Assembly (NCBI RefSeq): GCF_017939745.1
Contig: NZ_JAGKQQ010000001.1
Location: 3,658,001 to 3,722,000 of the forward strand
DNA from: Gemmata palustris
GTDB lineage: Bacteria > Planctomycetota > Planctomycetia > Gemmatales > Gemmataceae
Direction: 5' to 3'
DNA length: 64,000 nucleotides
Positions 1-9,720 of this stretch are shown piece by piece. Positions within the stretch are counted from its first letter, which is position 1; every line of letters starts with the position of its first letter. Both the position numbers and the translations under genes were made by a program. Under the pieces are notes generated by a model, which was given only the letters and a program-made list of their open reading frames with translations, searched no databases and was not told where the DNA came from.

Positions 1-299
1 GCGGGGATCACTTCCTTGCCGGCCTTCTTCGCGTGCGGGATCTTGGCCGCGAGCTTCAGGAGGATCGCGGCGGGCGGGCTCTTGATTTTGAACTCGAAGC
101 TCTTGTCCGAGTACACGGTGATGACCACCGGCAGCATCAGCCCCTTCATTTCGGGCTTGTTCGTCTTGTCGTTGAACTGCTTCACGAACATACCGATGTT
201 CACACCGTGGGCACCGAGCGCCGGGCCGACGGGCGGCGCCGGCGTGGCCGACCCGCCGGGGCACTGGAGCTTCACTTGGCCCGTCACCTGCTTCGCCAT
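1..299 (-). CDS. rplK: 50S ribosomal protein L11, N-terminal part (cut by window edge)
   Basis: L11 forms the base of the ribosomal stalk and the GTPase-associated centre on 23S rRNA. The minus-strand frame opens [16 protein letters not shown] and continues with the proline-rich PPVGPALG segment and [11 protein letters not shown], the classic N-terminal L11 domain, then [18 protein letters not shown]. About 99 residues are present, out of roughly 140 usual; the RNA-binding C-terminal domain lies beyond the window edge. The gene follows nusG by 105 bp in the same direction, the standard secE-nusG-rplK order. Confidence 0.95.
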   Translation of the reverse strand, partial: MAKQVTGQVKLQCPGGSATPAPPVGPALGAHGVNIGMFVKQFNDKTNKPEMKGLMLPVVITVYSDKSFEFKIKSPPAAILLKLAAKIPHAKKAGKEVIP

Positions 300-404
300 T
301 GCTGCACCTAGAACGGATGGTCTTTGTAGAATTAACTGTTGTAGCGTTCGCACGCGGCAGTGTCCACAACCGCCCCCGGAGCACGGGCGCGGCGGGCCGG
401 CGCG

Positions 405-1340
405 TTACACTTTGGCAACCTGCCAGTATTCGAGTTCGACGGGCAGCGGCCGCCCCCAGAACGTGACGACCACCGTGATCTTCGGCGCGTCGGTCGGGTC
501 TTTCGGCTCGCTGATCGCGGTCACTTCGCCCTCGGAGTTGGCGAAGGAGCCCTCGCGAATGCGCACGCGATCGCCCTTCTCGAACTCGATCTTGATCTTC
601 TTGCCCTTGTCCGGGCCGCCGGCCTGCTTTTCGCCGGTGAGCATCTGCTGAACTTCGTGTTCCGACATCGGCTCCGGGGTCGGCAACTCGTTGGACTTGT
701 TGCGCAAGTTCAGGAAGTCACCGACGCCGCTCGTTTCGCGGAACAGGTACAGAATGCGGTCGTTGAACTCCAGCTCCGCGAACAGGTACCCCTGGAACTT
801 CTTCCGTTTCCGGGTAACCTTCCGCTCCACCGTCACGGTGTCGCCGGTCTTCTTGTCCTTGACCTTGACCGCCTTCTTCTCGATCACCTCTTCAAACGGG
901 ATCATGATCTGGCCGAAATACTCTTCAAGACCCTCGATCGCGACCTTGCGCAGGATCGCGGCCTTGATGGTGTCTTCGCGGCCGCTCTGGACCTTGATCG
1001 CGTACCACTTCTTCTTGGTCTCAGGCGCTGGCTCGGCCGCCGGCTCGTCATCGCCCGACGCGACCGCAGGTTCCGCATCCGCATCGGACTTCGATCGGGT
1101 GCCACGAGACTTCTTCGCGGTAGTGGACGACGCTTCGCCCTCGTCCGCAGCCTCGCTCTCGGCAGCCTCCTCCGTCTCCGGCGACTCCGAAGGAGACTCG
1201 CCGGGCTCAATCAACGCCTGCACATCGCTCTCGGAAGGAGCGGGAGCGGAAACGGCATCGTTCGTGTTCGCATCGACAACCGGATCGGCGGGATTGGCCC
1301 CGTCAATCGGTGGCGTTTCTGCGGCGGTTTCTTCGGTCAT
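405..1340 (-). CDS. nusG: Transcription termination/antitermination factor NusG with long acidic N-terminal extension
   Basis: NusG binds RNA polymerase through its NGN domain and couples it to Rho or the ribosome through its KOW domain. The 311-residue product is much longer than the usual 175-200. The NGN domain begins only near residue 110 (KKKWYAIKVQSG), and the C-terminal KOW motif is visible (FEKGDRVRIREGSFANSEGEV). Residues 1 to about 105 are Ala/Glu/Ser/Pro-rich, strongly acidic and probably disordered; a short basic patch (KKSRGTRSK) interrupts the tract. The NGN domain also carries a charged insert around KVKDKKTGDTVTVERKV. It starts 38 bp after secE, so the two are probably co-transcribed. 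No internal start in the tract fits better than the ATG at 1340. Confidence 0.95.
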   Translation of the reverse strand: MTEETAAETPPIDGANPADPVVDANTNDAVSAPAPSESDVQALIEPGESPSESPETEEAAESEAADEGEASSTTAKKSRGTRSKSDADAEPAVASGDDEPAAEPAPETKKKWYAIKVQSGREDTIKAAILRKVAIEGLEEYFGQIMIPFEEVIEKKAVKVKDKKTGDTVTVERKVTRKRKKFQGYLFAELEFNDRILYLFRETSGVGDFLNLRNKSNELPTPEPMSEHEVQQMLTGEKQAGGPDKGKKIKIEFEKGDRVRIREGSFANSEGEVTAISEPKDPTDAPKITVVVTFWGRPLPVELEYWQVAKV

Positions 1341-1378
1341 GTTAGATCAGCCTTACGGCTGCCTCGCGGAGTCCCGCG

Positions 1379-2356
1379 TTACCACTTTTGTTCTTGTTGA
1401 ACCTGACCGGCCTTGTCCGGGTTGGTCACGCGGGCCGGGAGCACACCGACCGTTTGACGACTCAGCAACCAACCCCAGAACAGGTCGACCGCGAGCAGAA
1501 ACAGCGTCATGAGAAGCGTGGTGATGAGCACCACGACGGTATCTTGGGCCAACCGCTTGCGGGTGGACCACGACACTTTGTTCATTTCCGCTTCGGTCGC
1601 GATGAGGAACTCGGCGAAGTCCGGCACGTTCACCGCCCGGAACCCGATCCACAACGTGACGGCGATGATGAGCACGAGCACCACGACCTTCGCCCCGATG
1701 CTCAGCAAGAAGCCGTTCATTAGCGGGATCGACTGGATCCCGAACGGCATCGCGAGCGTCAACTGCGCCGGTACGAGCCCGTTAACGTAAAGCGACCACG
1801 CCCCGGACCCGCCGATCAGCAGGACGCCGAGGATGGTGATCCGGCGCACCTTCACCCCGAGCGATCGCTTGTACTGGTGCGACGAGAACCACCCCTGTTC
1901 TTCCATCGCGATCATCCAGCGCGAACCGGTCGTGCTGGTAAAAAATCGCACCGCGAGGAACGCGAGCCCGATGGCAACCGCGCCACTGACGGCCATCCCC
2001 GCCGTGCCCTCGATGTTCATCGCGAACGCTCGGGCGACGAAGAAGATCGTGATAATCGCGGAGATCATCAGGAAGATGCCGCCGTGTACGCCCCTCGGCG
2101 CGTCCCCGGCAATCTTGGAGCCGAACCACGCCAGCGCCGCAATCGCAGCGACCTCGGCGATGAACCAGAACAAGTAATCCGCCGGCTTGTTGCCGAGGTT
2201 CGGCGTTACGTATTCGGCCCACGTCACCGGGAGCAGGTAAAACACGATCGCGAGTGCGGCGCAAACGTAGATCGCACCGAAGAGGCTCGCGATCGGCAGG
2301 CTCAGTGACTGGCCCGGCGTACTGGGCGCGGAACTGGGTTCAATGGCGGTCGCCAT
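1379..2356 (-). CDS. secE: Preprotein translocase subunit SecE on a greatly enlarged membrane protein
   Basis: SecE clamps SecY in the protein-conducting channel. The SecE signature sits at the C-terminus: from about residue 257, EMNKVSWSTRKRLAQDT, followed by one hydrophobic helix (VVVLITTLLMTLFLLAVDLF). The whole product is 325 residues, against about 60-130 for ordinary SecE. The preceding 250 residues contain about six more hydrophobic segments, for example near residues 20-43 and 60-80 and in paired helices at about 95-150. The start MATAIEPSSAPS at 2356 was chosen because residues further upstream are Arg-rich with no protein character. The position between tRNA-Trp and nusG supports the assignment. 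The function of the extra membrane domain is unknown. Confidence 0.9.
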   Translation of the reverse strand: MATAIEPSSAPSTPGQSLSLPIASLFGAIYVCAALAIVFYLLPVTWAEYVTPNLGNKPADYLFWFIAEVAAIAALAWFGSKIAGDAPRGVHGGIFLMISAIITIFFVARAFAMNIEGTAGMAVSGAVAIGLAFLAVRFFTSTTGSRWMIAMEEQGWFSSHQYKRSLGVKVRRITILGVLLIGGSGAWSLYVNGLVPAQLTLAMPFGIQSIPLMNGFLLSIGAKVVVLVLIIAVTLWIGFRAVNVPDFAEFLIATEAEMNKVSWSTRKRLAQDTVVVLITTLLMTLFLLAVDLFWGWLLSRQTVGVLPARVTNPDKAGQVQQEQKW

Positions 2357-2745
2357 GCTCCGTCCTCTCCATCCCGTCTTGGGTGCGTCCCTGAATTGCG
2401 AGGCATTGTCGCAACGGGAACGGGCGTGTTTCGTTCGTGTCCTGTGTGTCCGCCGGCGTCTCGAACCGGTCCACATGAGCCAACCGGCCGCTGAACCGGG
2501 CGAATCCCCTGTTCGGCGGCCGGTTGCGTATCGACTGCATTTACTGAGACTTCGGGCGCCGCGATCCACTCATTCCGCGACCATTCAGATCAACGGCCCG
2601 ACGCCTCGCCCACTCGCCTAAATCGTCCCGCTAATTATCGACCGCTGCTCGAAGGTTGCCGGGCTCCACCCGTCTCCCCTCGCCGTTCCGCCACCCGCCG
2701 TTCGCAGCCCCGCGAGGAGCGCACTCGAACCGAACCCCGCGACAG
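2357..2745. other. Intergenic stretch between secE and tRNA-Trp, no gene seen
   Basis: About 390 bp separate tRNA-Trp from secE. Many bacteria carry rpmG (ribosomal protein L33) at this position. I found no L33-like frame on either strand and no convincing terminator. The stretch probably holds the leader of secE-nusG-rplK. Confidence 0.5.
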
Positions 2746-2817
2746 CACGAGCGGAGGGATTTGAACCCCCAACCGACGGTTTTGGAAACCGTTGCTCTAC
2801 CGTTGAGCTACGCTCGT
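2746..2817 (-). tRNA. tRNA-Trp (CCA)
   Basis: The minus strand folds into a full cloverleaf: acceptor ACGAGCG pairs with CGCTCGT, followed by a D arm with GCTC/GAGC, anticodon loop TTCCAAA with anticodon CCA, and T arm GGGGGTTCAAATCCCTC. CCA is not encoded. It lies between tuf and secE, as in many bacteria. Confidence 0.95.
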
Positions 2818-2824
2818 AGGCGCC

Positions 2825-2910
2825 GTTAGCTCTCGACGATTCGCTGCTAACCAAAAGGGGACAGCGACACGCGCCGATCTCGCCCGACTCGGGTAGCAGC
2901 GAGAGCTAAC
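2825..2910. repeat. Imperfect inverted repeat between tuf and tRNA-Trp
   Basis: GTTAGCTCT with CGCTGCTA at 2825-2849 is mirrored by TAGCAGCGAGAGCTAAC at 2894-2910. The first arm carries 8 extra bases in the middle. In RNA this would form a bulged hairpin directly after the tuf stop codon. It could be an attenuator or a processing site separating tuf mRNA from tRNA-Trp. No U-tract is present, so a simple terminator is less likely. Confidence 0.6.
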
Positions 2911-2920
2911 GACCAACGGC

Positions 2921-4222
2921 TCAGACAAGAATCTTCGTCACGACGCCGGAACCGACGGTCTTGCCACCTTCGCGGATCGCGAAGCGAAGACCTTCGTCCA
3001 TCGCGACGGGCATCCCGTCCATCAACTCCACGGTGATCTTCACGTTGTCACCGGGCATGCACATTTCGACTTCGGCCGGGAGCGTGATCGAACCGGTCAC
3101 GTCCGTGGTGCGGAAGTAGAACTGCGGCTTGTAGCCCTTGAAGAACGGCGTGTGGCGCCCGCCTTCGTCCTTGGACAACACGTAGATGTTGGCCTCGAAC
3201 TTGGTGTGCGGAGTGATGCTGCCCGGCTTGGCGAGCACCTGACCGCGCTCGATCCCGTCGCGATCGATCCCGCGGAGCAGCGCCCCGACGTTGTCGCCGG
3301 CGATGGCCCGGTCGAGCGTCTTCTGGAACATTTCGATGCCCGTGAGCACCGTCTTCACGTTGTCCTTGCGGAGCCCGATGATCTCGACTTCGTCGCCGAC
3401 CTTCGCGGTCCCGCGCTCGACGCGGCCCGTGGCGACCGTCCCACGACCCTTGATCGAGAACACGTCTTCGATCGACATGAGGAACGGCTTGTCCTCTTCA
3501 CGCTGCGGCAGCGGCACGTAGGTGTCGAGCGCGAACATGAGGGCGTCGACCGACAGCGACCCCTGGTTCTCGGAGGTCGCGTTCTCGAGGGCCTCCTTCG
3601 ACCGACCGTAGACGATGGGGATGTCGTCGCCCTTGAACTCGTACTTATTGAGCAGGTCGCGGAGCTCCATCACGACGAGCGGGATGAGCTCCGGGTCGGC
3701 CTTGTCGCACTTGTTGAGGTACACGACCATGTTCGGCACGCCGACCTGCTTGGCGAGCAGGATGTGCTCGCGGGTCTGCGGCATGGGGCCGTCGTCGGCG
3801 GCGACCACCAGGATGGCCGCGTCCATCTGGGCGGCACCGGTGATCATGTTCTTGATGTAGTCGGCGTGCCCGGGGCAGTCGATGTGGGCGTAGTGCCGCC
3901 CCTTGATCGCCTGCGAGTAGTCGATCTTCTCCATGCCCGGGTAGTCGAGCAGATCCTTGTACGGCAGCGCGTCCTGGCTGGCGTAGGTGCGGTCGTTCGA
4001 TTCGTATTCGACGTGGGAGACGGCGATGGTGACAGTCTTGTTCGCGTCACGAACGATGCCACCCTTGGCAATTTCCGCGTAGGTCTTGAACTCTTTGATC
4101 TTGTTCACATACGCGTTGCGAGCCATGATCGCCGCGGTCGTGGTCGTTTTGCCGTGGTCGATGTGACCGATCGTCCCGACGTTGACGTGCGGCTTGGTGC
4201 GCTCGAATGTCCCCTTTGCCAT
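2921..4222 (-). CDS. tuf: Elongation factor Tu with altered switch I and an inserted segment
   Basis: EF-Tu delivers aminoacyl-tRNA to the ribosome with GTP hydrolysis. The product is 433 residues; usual length is about 394-400. P-loop GHIDHGKT (residues 19-26), G3 DCPGH (115-119) and NKCD (170-173) are intact, and domains 2 and 3 are ordinary ([33 protein letters not shown]). Three things differ. The canonical RGITI of switch I reads KTVTI (62-66), keeping the Mg-binding Thr. About 30 extra residues follow SHVEYES (roughly 76-106). The G5 motif GSAL reads GRSK (206-209). The start codon is the ATG directly before [18 protein letters not shown]. It is preceded by the tRNA-Thr(GGT) gene. Confidence 0.96.
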   Translation of the reverse strand: MAKGTFERTKPHVNVGTIGHIDHGKTTTTAAIMARNAYVNKIKEFKTYAEIAKGGIVRDANKTVTIAVSHVEYESNDRTYASQDALPYKDLLDYPGMEKIDYSQAIKGRHYAHIDCPGHADYIKNMITGAAQMDAAILVVAADDGPMPQTREHILLAKQVGVPNMVVYLNKCDKADPELIPLVVMELRDLLNKYEFKGDDIPIVYGRSKEALENATSENQGSLSVDALMFALDTYVPLPQREEDKPFLMSIEDVFSIKGRGTVATGRVERGTAKVGDEVEIIGLRKDNVKTVLTGIEMFQKTLDRAIAGDNVGALLRGIDRDGIERGQVLAKPGSITPHTKFEANIYVLSKDEGGRHTPFFKGYKPQFYFRTTDVTGSITLPAEVEMCMPGDNVKITVELMDGMPVAMDEGLRFAIREGGKTVGSGVVTKILV

Positions 4223-4303
4223 CGCTCCTCACTCCTCGACGGTTAAACGTGGTGATTGCAGGGGTCGCGGCCGAACGGCCGTCTTCCCGTTTCGGTCCGA
4301 GAG

Positions 4304-4376
<73 letters not shown>

Positions 4377-4480
4377 ATACCCAGGTAAAGGGTAAAAGAT
4401 TCGGACCGAAAGTGAAGGGGGCGGACGACCGGGGGCGGCACTTTCCTTTGAACTTTTTCCCGTTCCAGTTCCCCGGCCAG

Positions 4481-4552
4481 AGCGGGCGATGGGATTTGAA
4501 CCCACGACATCTTGCTTGGAAGGCAAGAGCTCTACCGCTGAGCTACACCCGC
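4481..4552 (-). tRNA. tRNA-Gly (TCC)
   Basis: Acceptor GCGGGTG pairs with CGCCCGC (one G-T pair). Anticodon stem is CTTGC/GCAAG with loop CTTCCAA (anticodon TCC). T arm is GTGGGTTCAAATCCCAT. It is equivalent in position to E. coli glyT. Confidence 0.95.
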
Positions 4553-4687
4553 ACACGCGAAGACCGAGCGGAAAGAACAGAGCCAAAAAAGAAGGCCCAC
4601 CCGACCGAACTCGCGAACCCGACTCGCCTTCTTCCCTATTTTTCTATTCCCGTCGCGCCCTTTCTCACTCAGAACCACACGAACCAG

Positions 4688-4770
4688 TGGGTAGGGAGGG
4701 ATTTGAACCCCCGAATCCCGAAGGAGCCAGATTTACAGTCTGGTGCAATTGACCACTCTGCCACCTACCC
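4688..4770 (-). tRNA. tRNA-Tyr (GTA), class II with long variable arm
   Basis: Acceptor GGGTAGG pairs with CCTACCC. Anticodon stem is CCAGA/TCTGG with loop CTGTAAA (anticodon GTA). A long variable arm contains the hairpin CTCCTTCGGGATTCGGG. T arm is GGGGGTTCAAATCCCTC. It is equivalent in position to E. coli tyrU. Confidence 0.95.
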
Positions 4771-4835
4771 GTGAACCGTCACCAACTCCGACTCGCGTGC
4801 TCTCCTGATTGTATGACCCGACTGCAGCAGTGAAA

Positions 4836-4907
4836 AGCTCGCGGAGGGAGTTGAACCCACGACCAGCGGTTTACAAAACCGCTGCTCTACCACTGAGCTA
4901 CGCGAGC
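4836..4907 (-). tRNA. tRNA-Thr (TGT)
   Basis: Acceptor GCTCGCG pairs with CGCGAGC. Anticodon stem is GCGGT/ACCGC with loop TTTGTAA (anticodon TGT). T arm is GTGGGTTCAACTCCCTC. It is first in the tRNA-tuf cluster, like E. coli thrU. Confidence 0.95.
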
Positions 4908-5277
4908 AAGATCCTTTACTTCCAAGTCTTTCGCGACTCGTTGTCTGAACCCCGCCGTGAGTGTTTTAACCACCCGTGACCGTGAACACAACAACCGTTT
5001 TCGAGGCCCGGCGGTCATGTCTAAGAGCGATTCTATAGCGCCCGGGTTCACGAACAAGCCAAAGAAACGACACAAAACGCGCCCGGCGTTCCCGCTCTTC
5101 GCCCGCGCCACGAATCACTGGGCGAAGAAGATTCGCGGGAAGATGAATTACTTCGGCCCCGGAGCGCCCACGACGGTGTCTTCAAGAAGTACGAGGAACA
5201 AAAAGGCGCGCCCCACTCCGGGCGGAAGCCGCGCGAGGTGTCCGCGGGTGTCACGGTCAAAAACCTGTGCGACTCGA
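4908..5277. other. Intergenic region upstream of the tRNA-tuf cluster
   Basis: About 370 bp without a convincing gene on either strand. The promoter of the tRNA-tuf cluster should lie here, transcribing leftward. I could not pick out a clear -35/-10 pair. Confidence 0.4.
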
Positions 5278-6003
5278 TCACTTTCGCCCAGTGAGCATGT
5301 CCACCACCCAGCACCCCCGCACATGCTCGCCCGGTTGTCGGCAATGGTTCAGGATGTCGTCGTTATCGCACCCGGCATCCTGAAGCGCGTCGGCCAGGAT
5401 CGGCATCCGATCAAAGGCGCGGTCTTGGTAGATGCCTTCTGCGAGGGGGCGCACGTCGGACGTGAGCCAAGACGATTCAACGGCGACGGGACGGAAGGGG
5501 TTGCCGAAGATGTCGCGGAATAGGGAAGCGATAGTAAAGAACGCCTGCTGCTTGGCACTCTCAAACCGTGCTTTGCCTTCCTTGCCGTATGGTCTGCCTT
5601 TTCCCGCCGCCTCAGCTTCACTCCCCGCCGCATTGCCTACCCACCGGACAATACCCAAAGCAATGAATCCCGTGTTCCGGGTGGCGGAGTCTGCGGCATC
5701 GGCGGCCGTGTGTAGTGCGTACAGGGGGTCATGCGGCCCGCGACAATTCCAGAACCGCTCGCTCTCCTTCACTGCGTTTGTCCCGTGGGCGGCGTGCTCA
5801 ATTTCTACCGAGTCGGCCGAACCGTCTGCGGCACGCTCTGCTACTTCAATCCCCTTGCGGCTTCGAGCGTCTGTCAATAAGTGCCAAACATACCGGCAGC
5901 AAGCACACTTGAGCAGACGAGTCTTTCGGGCCTCCTCGTCGGGCTTCACATGTTCCAGCATTGGTTGCGGGTCGGTCGCGGCCAGCCATTCCGCTTCGGT
6001 CAT
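5278..6003 (-). CDS. MTEAEWL-family hypothetical protein (planctomycete paralogue family)
   Basis: The 241-residue product starts MTEAEWLAATDPQPML and ends with GCDNDDILNHCRQPGEHVRGCWVVDMLTGR. These conserved ends mark a large family of unknown function that I recognise from Gemmata-type genomes. Other recurrent family blocks are present: KCACCRYVWHLLTDARSRKG (Cys-rich pair near residue 34), FRDIFGNPFRPV and RMPILADALQDAGC. It has no signal peptide or membrane segment, so it is probably cytoplasmic. It stands alone, with 320 bp on its 3' neighbour side. The middle (about 75-150) is less typical and Ala-rich. The role is unknown. Confidence 0.8.
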   Translation of the reverse strand: MTEAEWLAATDPQPMLEHVKPDEEARKTRLLKCACCRYVWHLLTDARSRKGIEVAERAADGSADSVEIEHAAHGTNAVKESERFWNCRGPHDPLYALHTAADAADSATRNTGFIALGIVRWVGNAAGSEAEAAGKGRPYGKEGKARFESAKQQAFFTIASLFRDIFGNPFRPVAVESSWLTSDVRPLAEGIYQDRAFDRMPILADALQDAGCDNDDILNHCRQPGEHVRGCWVVDMLTGRK

Positions 6004-6324
6004 CGCTTGCCCTCTGAACCGCCTTTCGCCCCACGATATCTGCTCGTCACACCGGGTGAAGTCGTACCCCTGCCGAGGTCTTCAGAAGGGCACCGGCGGC
6101 CGGTCCTGGGGCATTGGAACCGGACCGGGGCCGCATATGAAACGGTCCCGAACAAACTGATCCGCCGTTCACATTCGACTCTTCATCTCCCGTCCCGCGG
6201 GCCGTTTAAATCGAGGATTCACAGAGCTCCCGCCCTGTGCTACGAACGCCGGCCCCTCCGGGGCGGAGGCAGGGAACCGTCTGCCGTCGCGCGGCGCGTA
6301 CTTCCACCCTGTGCGCTTCTGAGT
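6004..6324. other. Intergenic region with a degenerate family-A palindromic repeat at 6220-6265
   Basis: No gene seen. At 6220-6265 the sequence CACAGAGCTCCCGCCCTGTG, then CTACGAACG and CCGGCCCCTCCGGGGCG, is a single arm of the repeat found as a full inverted pair at 14710-14879 and 40537-40714. Here the first palindrome has drifted and no second arm follows. Confidence 0.6.
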
Positions 6325-6969
6325 TTACTTCCGGTGTTGTTTCACGACCTCGACGTACTGCTTCGCCAGTTGCGTGATACGGGCGAAGTCGCCGGCCGCG
6401 ACCGCCTTCGGTTCCACCATCTGCGAGCCGACGCCCAAACACACCGCACCGGCCTTCAGGAACTCGGGCGCGGTGGTCAGATCGACCCCGCCCGTGGGCA
6501 TCAGCTTCACTTGCGGGAGCGGCCCGCGCAGCGCTTTGAAGAACGCGGGACCGACCACATCGGCCGGGAACACCTTCACGATGTCCGCACCCGCCTCCCA
6601 CGCGGCCAGCACTTCCGTCGGGGTGAACGCGCCCGGCATCACGAGCTTGTCGTAGCGCCGGCACATTTTGATGACGTCCAGATTCAAACTCGGCGCGACG
6701 ATAAATTCCGCGCCCGCGAGGAGCGCGGCGCGGGCCGTTTCCGGGTCGAGCACGGTGCCCGCACCGAGCAGCACGCGGTCGCCGAGGTGCTTCTTGGCGG
6801 CGCGAATCACGTCGAGCGCGTTCGGCACGGTGAGGGTGACTTCGGCCACCGTCACGCCCCCGTCGGCGAGCGCCTTCACGACCTCGACGAGCGGTTCCGG
6901 GGAGGAGAAACGAACGACAGCGACGATGCCGCAATCGGTCACGCGCTGCAAATCTTGTTCACGGCTCAT
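6325..6969 (-). CDS. eda: KDPG/KHG-type class I aldolase (2-dehydro-3-deoxyphosphogluconate aldolase family)
   Basis: This family cleaves KDPG to pyruvate and glyceraldehyde-3-phosphate (Entner-Doudoroff), or related 2-keto acids. The 214-residue TIM-barrel protein is of normal family length. The Schiff-base lysine is K132 in DIVKVFPAD, the general acid/base glutamate is E43 in VAEVTLTVP, and the phosphate-binding PTGGV follows. The EVTLTVP form, lacking the Arg of the E. coli enzyme, resembles thermophile-type KDPG aldolases, so exact substrate use is uncertain. I chose the ATG at 6969 (MSREQDLQRV) over the one six codons upstream because it matches the family N-terminus. No kinase or dehydratase partner lies next to it; the neighbour is divergent. 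Confidence 0.85.
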   Translation of the reverse strand: MSREQDLQRVTDCGIVAVVRFSSPEPLVEVVKALADGGVTVAEVTLTVPNALDVIRAAKKHLGDRVLLGAGTVLDPETARAALLAGAEFIVAPSLNLDVIKMCRRYDKLVMPGAFTPTEVLAAWEAGADIVKVFPADVVGPAFFKALRGPLPQVKLMPTGGVDLTTAPEFLKAGAVCLGVGSQMVEPKAVAAGDFARITQLAKQYVEVVKQHRK

Positions 6970-7054
6970 GCAGCGGATTTTCCGCAATTCGGGCCAAACG
7001 GCAACGGTCCCGCTCAGTTTGGACGCAACACGAACCGTGAACTATTGTTGGGGC

Positions 7055-8209
7055 ATGGCACCGCCACCGTCCCCCTCCCGGTACGAATCGCTCGACGTGT
7101 GGCGCGGCGCCGCGTGCCTGTTGGTCGTAGCGCTTCACGCGACGGTGTACTCGGCGAACGAAAGTTTTGACGCGCGCGTGCGTTCCGAAGGCGGGTCCGT
7201 CTTTGAATGGGTGCTCGTCGCGGCCGGGCGGTTGTGGATCGGTGTCCCGTTGTTCTTCGTAATCAGCGGCTACTGCATCGCCGCCAGTGCCGATGCGGTG
7301 CGCGCGAGGCCCGGGGGCGTGGGGCGCTACTTCGTGCGCCGGGCGCGCCGCATCTATCCGCCACTATGGGCCGCGCTCGTACTGGCGGTCGCGGTAATGT
7401 TTCTGCTCCCCCCCTTCGCGCAGCCCGCCCCAACGTCCGAAGGAGCGGTTCCGCTGGCGCCGCCCGCGCACCTGACCGTGTGGCAGTGGGTCGGCAACGC
7501 GACGCTCACCGAATCGTGGCGCGCCGCGCTCGCGGGCGGCCCGACCGGTTACGTGCTCGGTCAGTTGTGGACGCTGTGCTACGAGGAGCAGTTTTACATC
7601 GTGATGGGCGCGATTCTCCTGATCGCGCGGCGCTGGTTCTTCCCCGGGGTTTGGCTGGTGACCGCGCTCGTTCTGTTCAATTTGTCGTCACTGACCCCGT
7701 ACCCGGTTAGACCCGCCGGGCTGTTCACCGACGGCTTGTGGATCGCGTTCGCGGCCGGGGTCGCGGTGTATTACCGACTGATCCACGCGCCGGCCACAAC
7801 GGGCGCGAGCATCGAGTTCGCGCTGTTGATTTTCGGAGCCACCGCGCTCGCGGGGGAGGCGGACCCGTTCGACACGCGCCAGACGCTCGCGAAATACAAC
7901 GCGGTCGCGTGCGGGTTCGCCGTGTTACTGTGCCGGCTCAGGCGCTTCGACTCGGCCCTGGCAACAAGCCGATGGACGGCCCCGCTCCGGTTCTGCGGGC
8001 GCATGTGCTACAGCCTGTACCTCACGCACCCGCTCGTCGCGGTGCCGATCGCGTGGATGTGCTCCCGTGCCGGGGTGGCCACGCCCGCCCTGACGGTTCT
8101 CGTCACGCTGCCACTTTGTATGGTTTCGGCTGCGGGGCTGGGGTACGCCTTCCACCGGGTCGTCGAGCGCCGGTTCCTCGGGCCGAGCCGAGCCCCCGGC
8201 GCGGGCTGA
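7055..8209 (+). CDS. Acyltransferase 3 family membrane protein
   Basis: Family members are multi-helix membrane enzymes that O-acetylate or O-acylate surface sugars and lipids. The 384-residue product opens SRYESLDVWRGAACLLVVALHA, matching the family R-G-x-A...H signature in helix 1. It continues with PLFFVISGYCIA and SYFVRRARRIYPP-like text (YFVRRARRIYPPLW), both diagnostic. About ten hydrophobic segments follow, as does CYSLYLTHPLVAVPI near the C-terminus. Start ATG at 7055 places the first family motif near residue 15. It is divergent from the aldolase gene (85 bp apart) and stands alone, so its substrate is unknown. Confidence 0.88.
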   Translation: MAPPPSPSRYESLDVWRGAACLLVVALHATVYSANESFDARVRSEGGSVFEWVLVAAGRLWIGVPLFFVISGYCIAASADAVRARPGGVGRYFVRRARRIYPPLWAALVLAVAVMFLLPPFAQPAPTSEGAVPLAPPAHLTVWQWVGNATLTESWRAALAGGPTGYVLGQLWTLCYEEQFYIVMGAILLIARRWFFPGVWLVTALVLFNLSSLTPYPVRPAGLFTDGLWIAFAAGVAVYYRLIHAPATTGASIEFALLIFGATALAGEADPFDTRQTLAKYNAVACGFAVLLCRLRRFDSALATSRWTAPLRFCGRMCYSLYLTHPLVAVPIAWMCSRAGVATPALTVLVTLPLCMVSAAGLGYAFHRVVERRFLGPSRAPGAG

Positions 8210-8297
8210 AATGCCGGTGCCGACTCCCGCCCGGCACGCGCCTTGAATACACTTCTCACGTCGTGCCCGCGCCCAATCCTCAATTCGGACGCTGCCA

Positions 8298-9476
<1,179 letters not shown>

Positions 9477-9489
9477 GGCTAGCTGAAAC

Positions 9490-9710
9490 TTGTATCGTGG
9501 CCCGGGCCTCTGGAACGTGCCGTTTCAGATCGCGCTCCTGGCGCTCACGTCGGTTGCCTCGGAGCTCGTTGTGCTGGCAGGGTACGGGTTCGCGGCGGGC
9601 CGGTTGTCGCACTGGGCGAAGCGCCCCGGTGTCACGCCACGGCCGATCGCGCCGCGGGAACGCTGCTCGTGGGGGCCGGGATCGGTCTGGGGTTGACCGC
9701 GAACCGTTGA
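9490..9710 (+). pseudogene. Remnant of a LysE/RhtB-type translocator, C-terminal end, frameshifted
   Basis: The frame from 9490 reads FQIALLALTSVASELVVLAG then YGFAAGRLSHWAKRPGV, the last two helices of a LysE-family amino-acid exporter. Around 9635-9645 the frame shifts by one and the family ending continues as TADRAAGTLLVGAGIGLGL to the stop at 9708-9710. The first two thirds of the gene are missing because the TerC gene ends just before it. It lies tail-to-tail with the histidine kinase gene. The homology call rests on pattern memory, so confidence is moderate. Confidence 0.5.
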
Positions 9711-9720
9711 AGGGGTCGCG

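Noticed and set aside
1379..2569. Longer SecE start upstream at 2569
   Set aside because: The extra 71 residues are Arg-rich and lack protein-like composition; the ATG at 2356 suits the membrane protein.
3152..4246. Plus-strand open frame opposite tuf
   Set aside because: Shadow of EF-Tu; no ribosome-binding site or homology.
4412..4774. Plus-strand frames over the tRNA cluster
   Set aside because: They run across four clear tRNA genes and would not encode a real protein.
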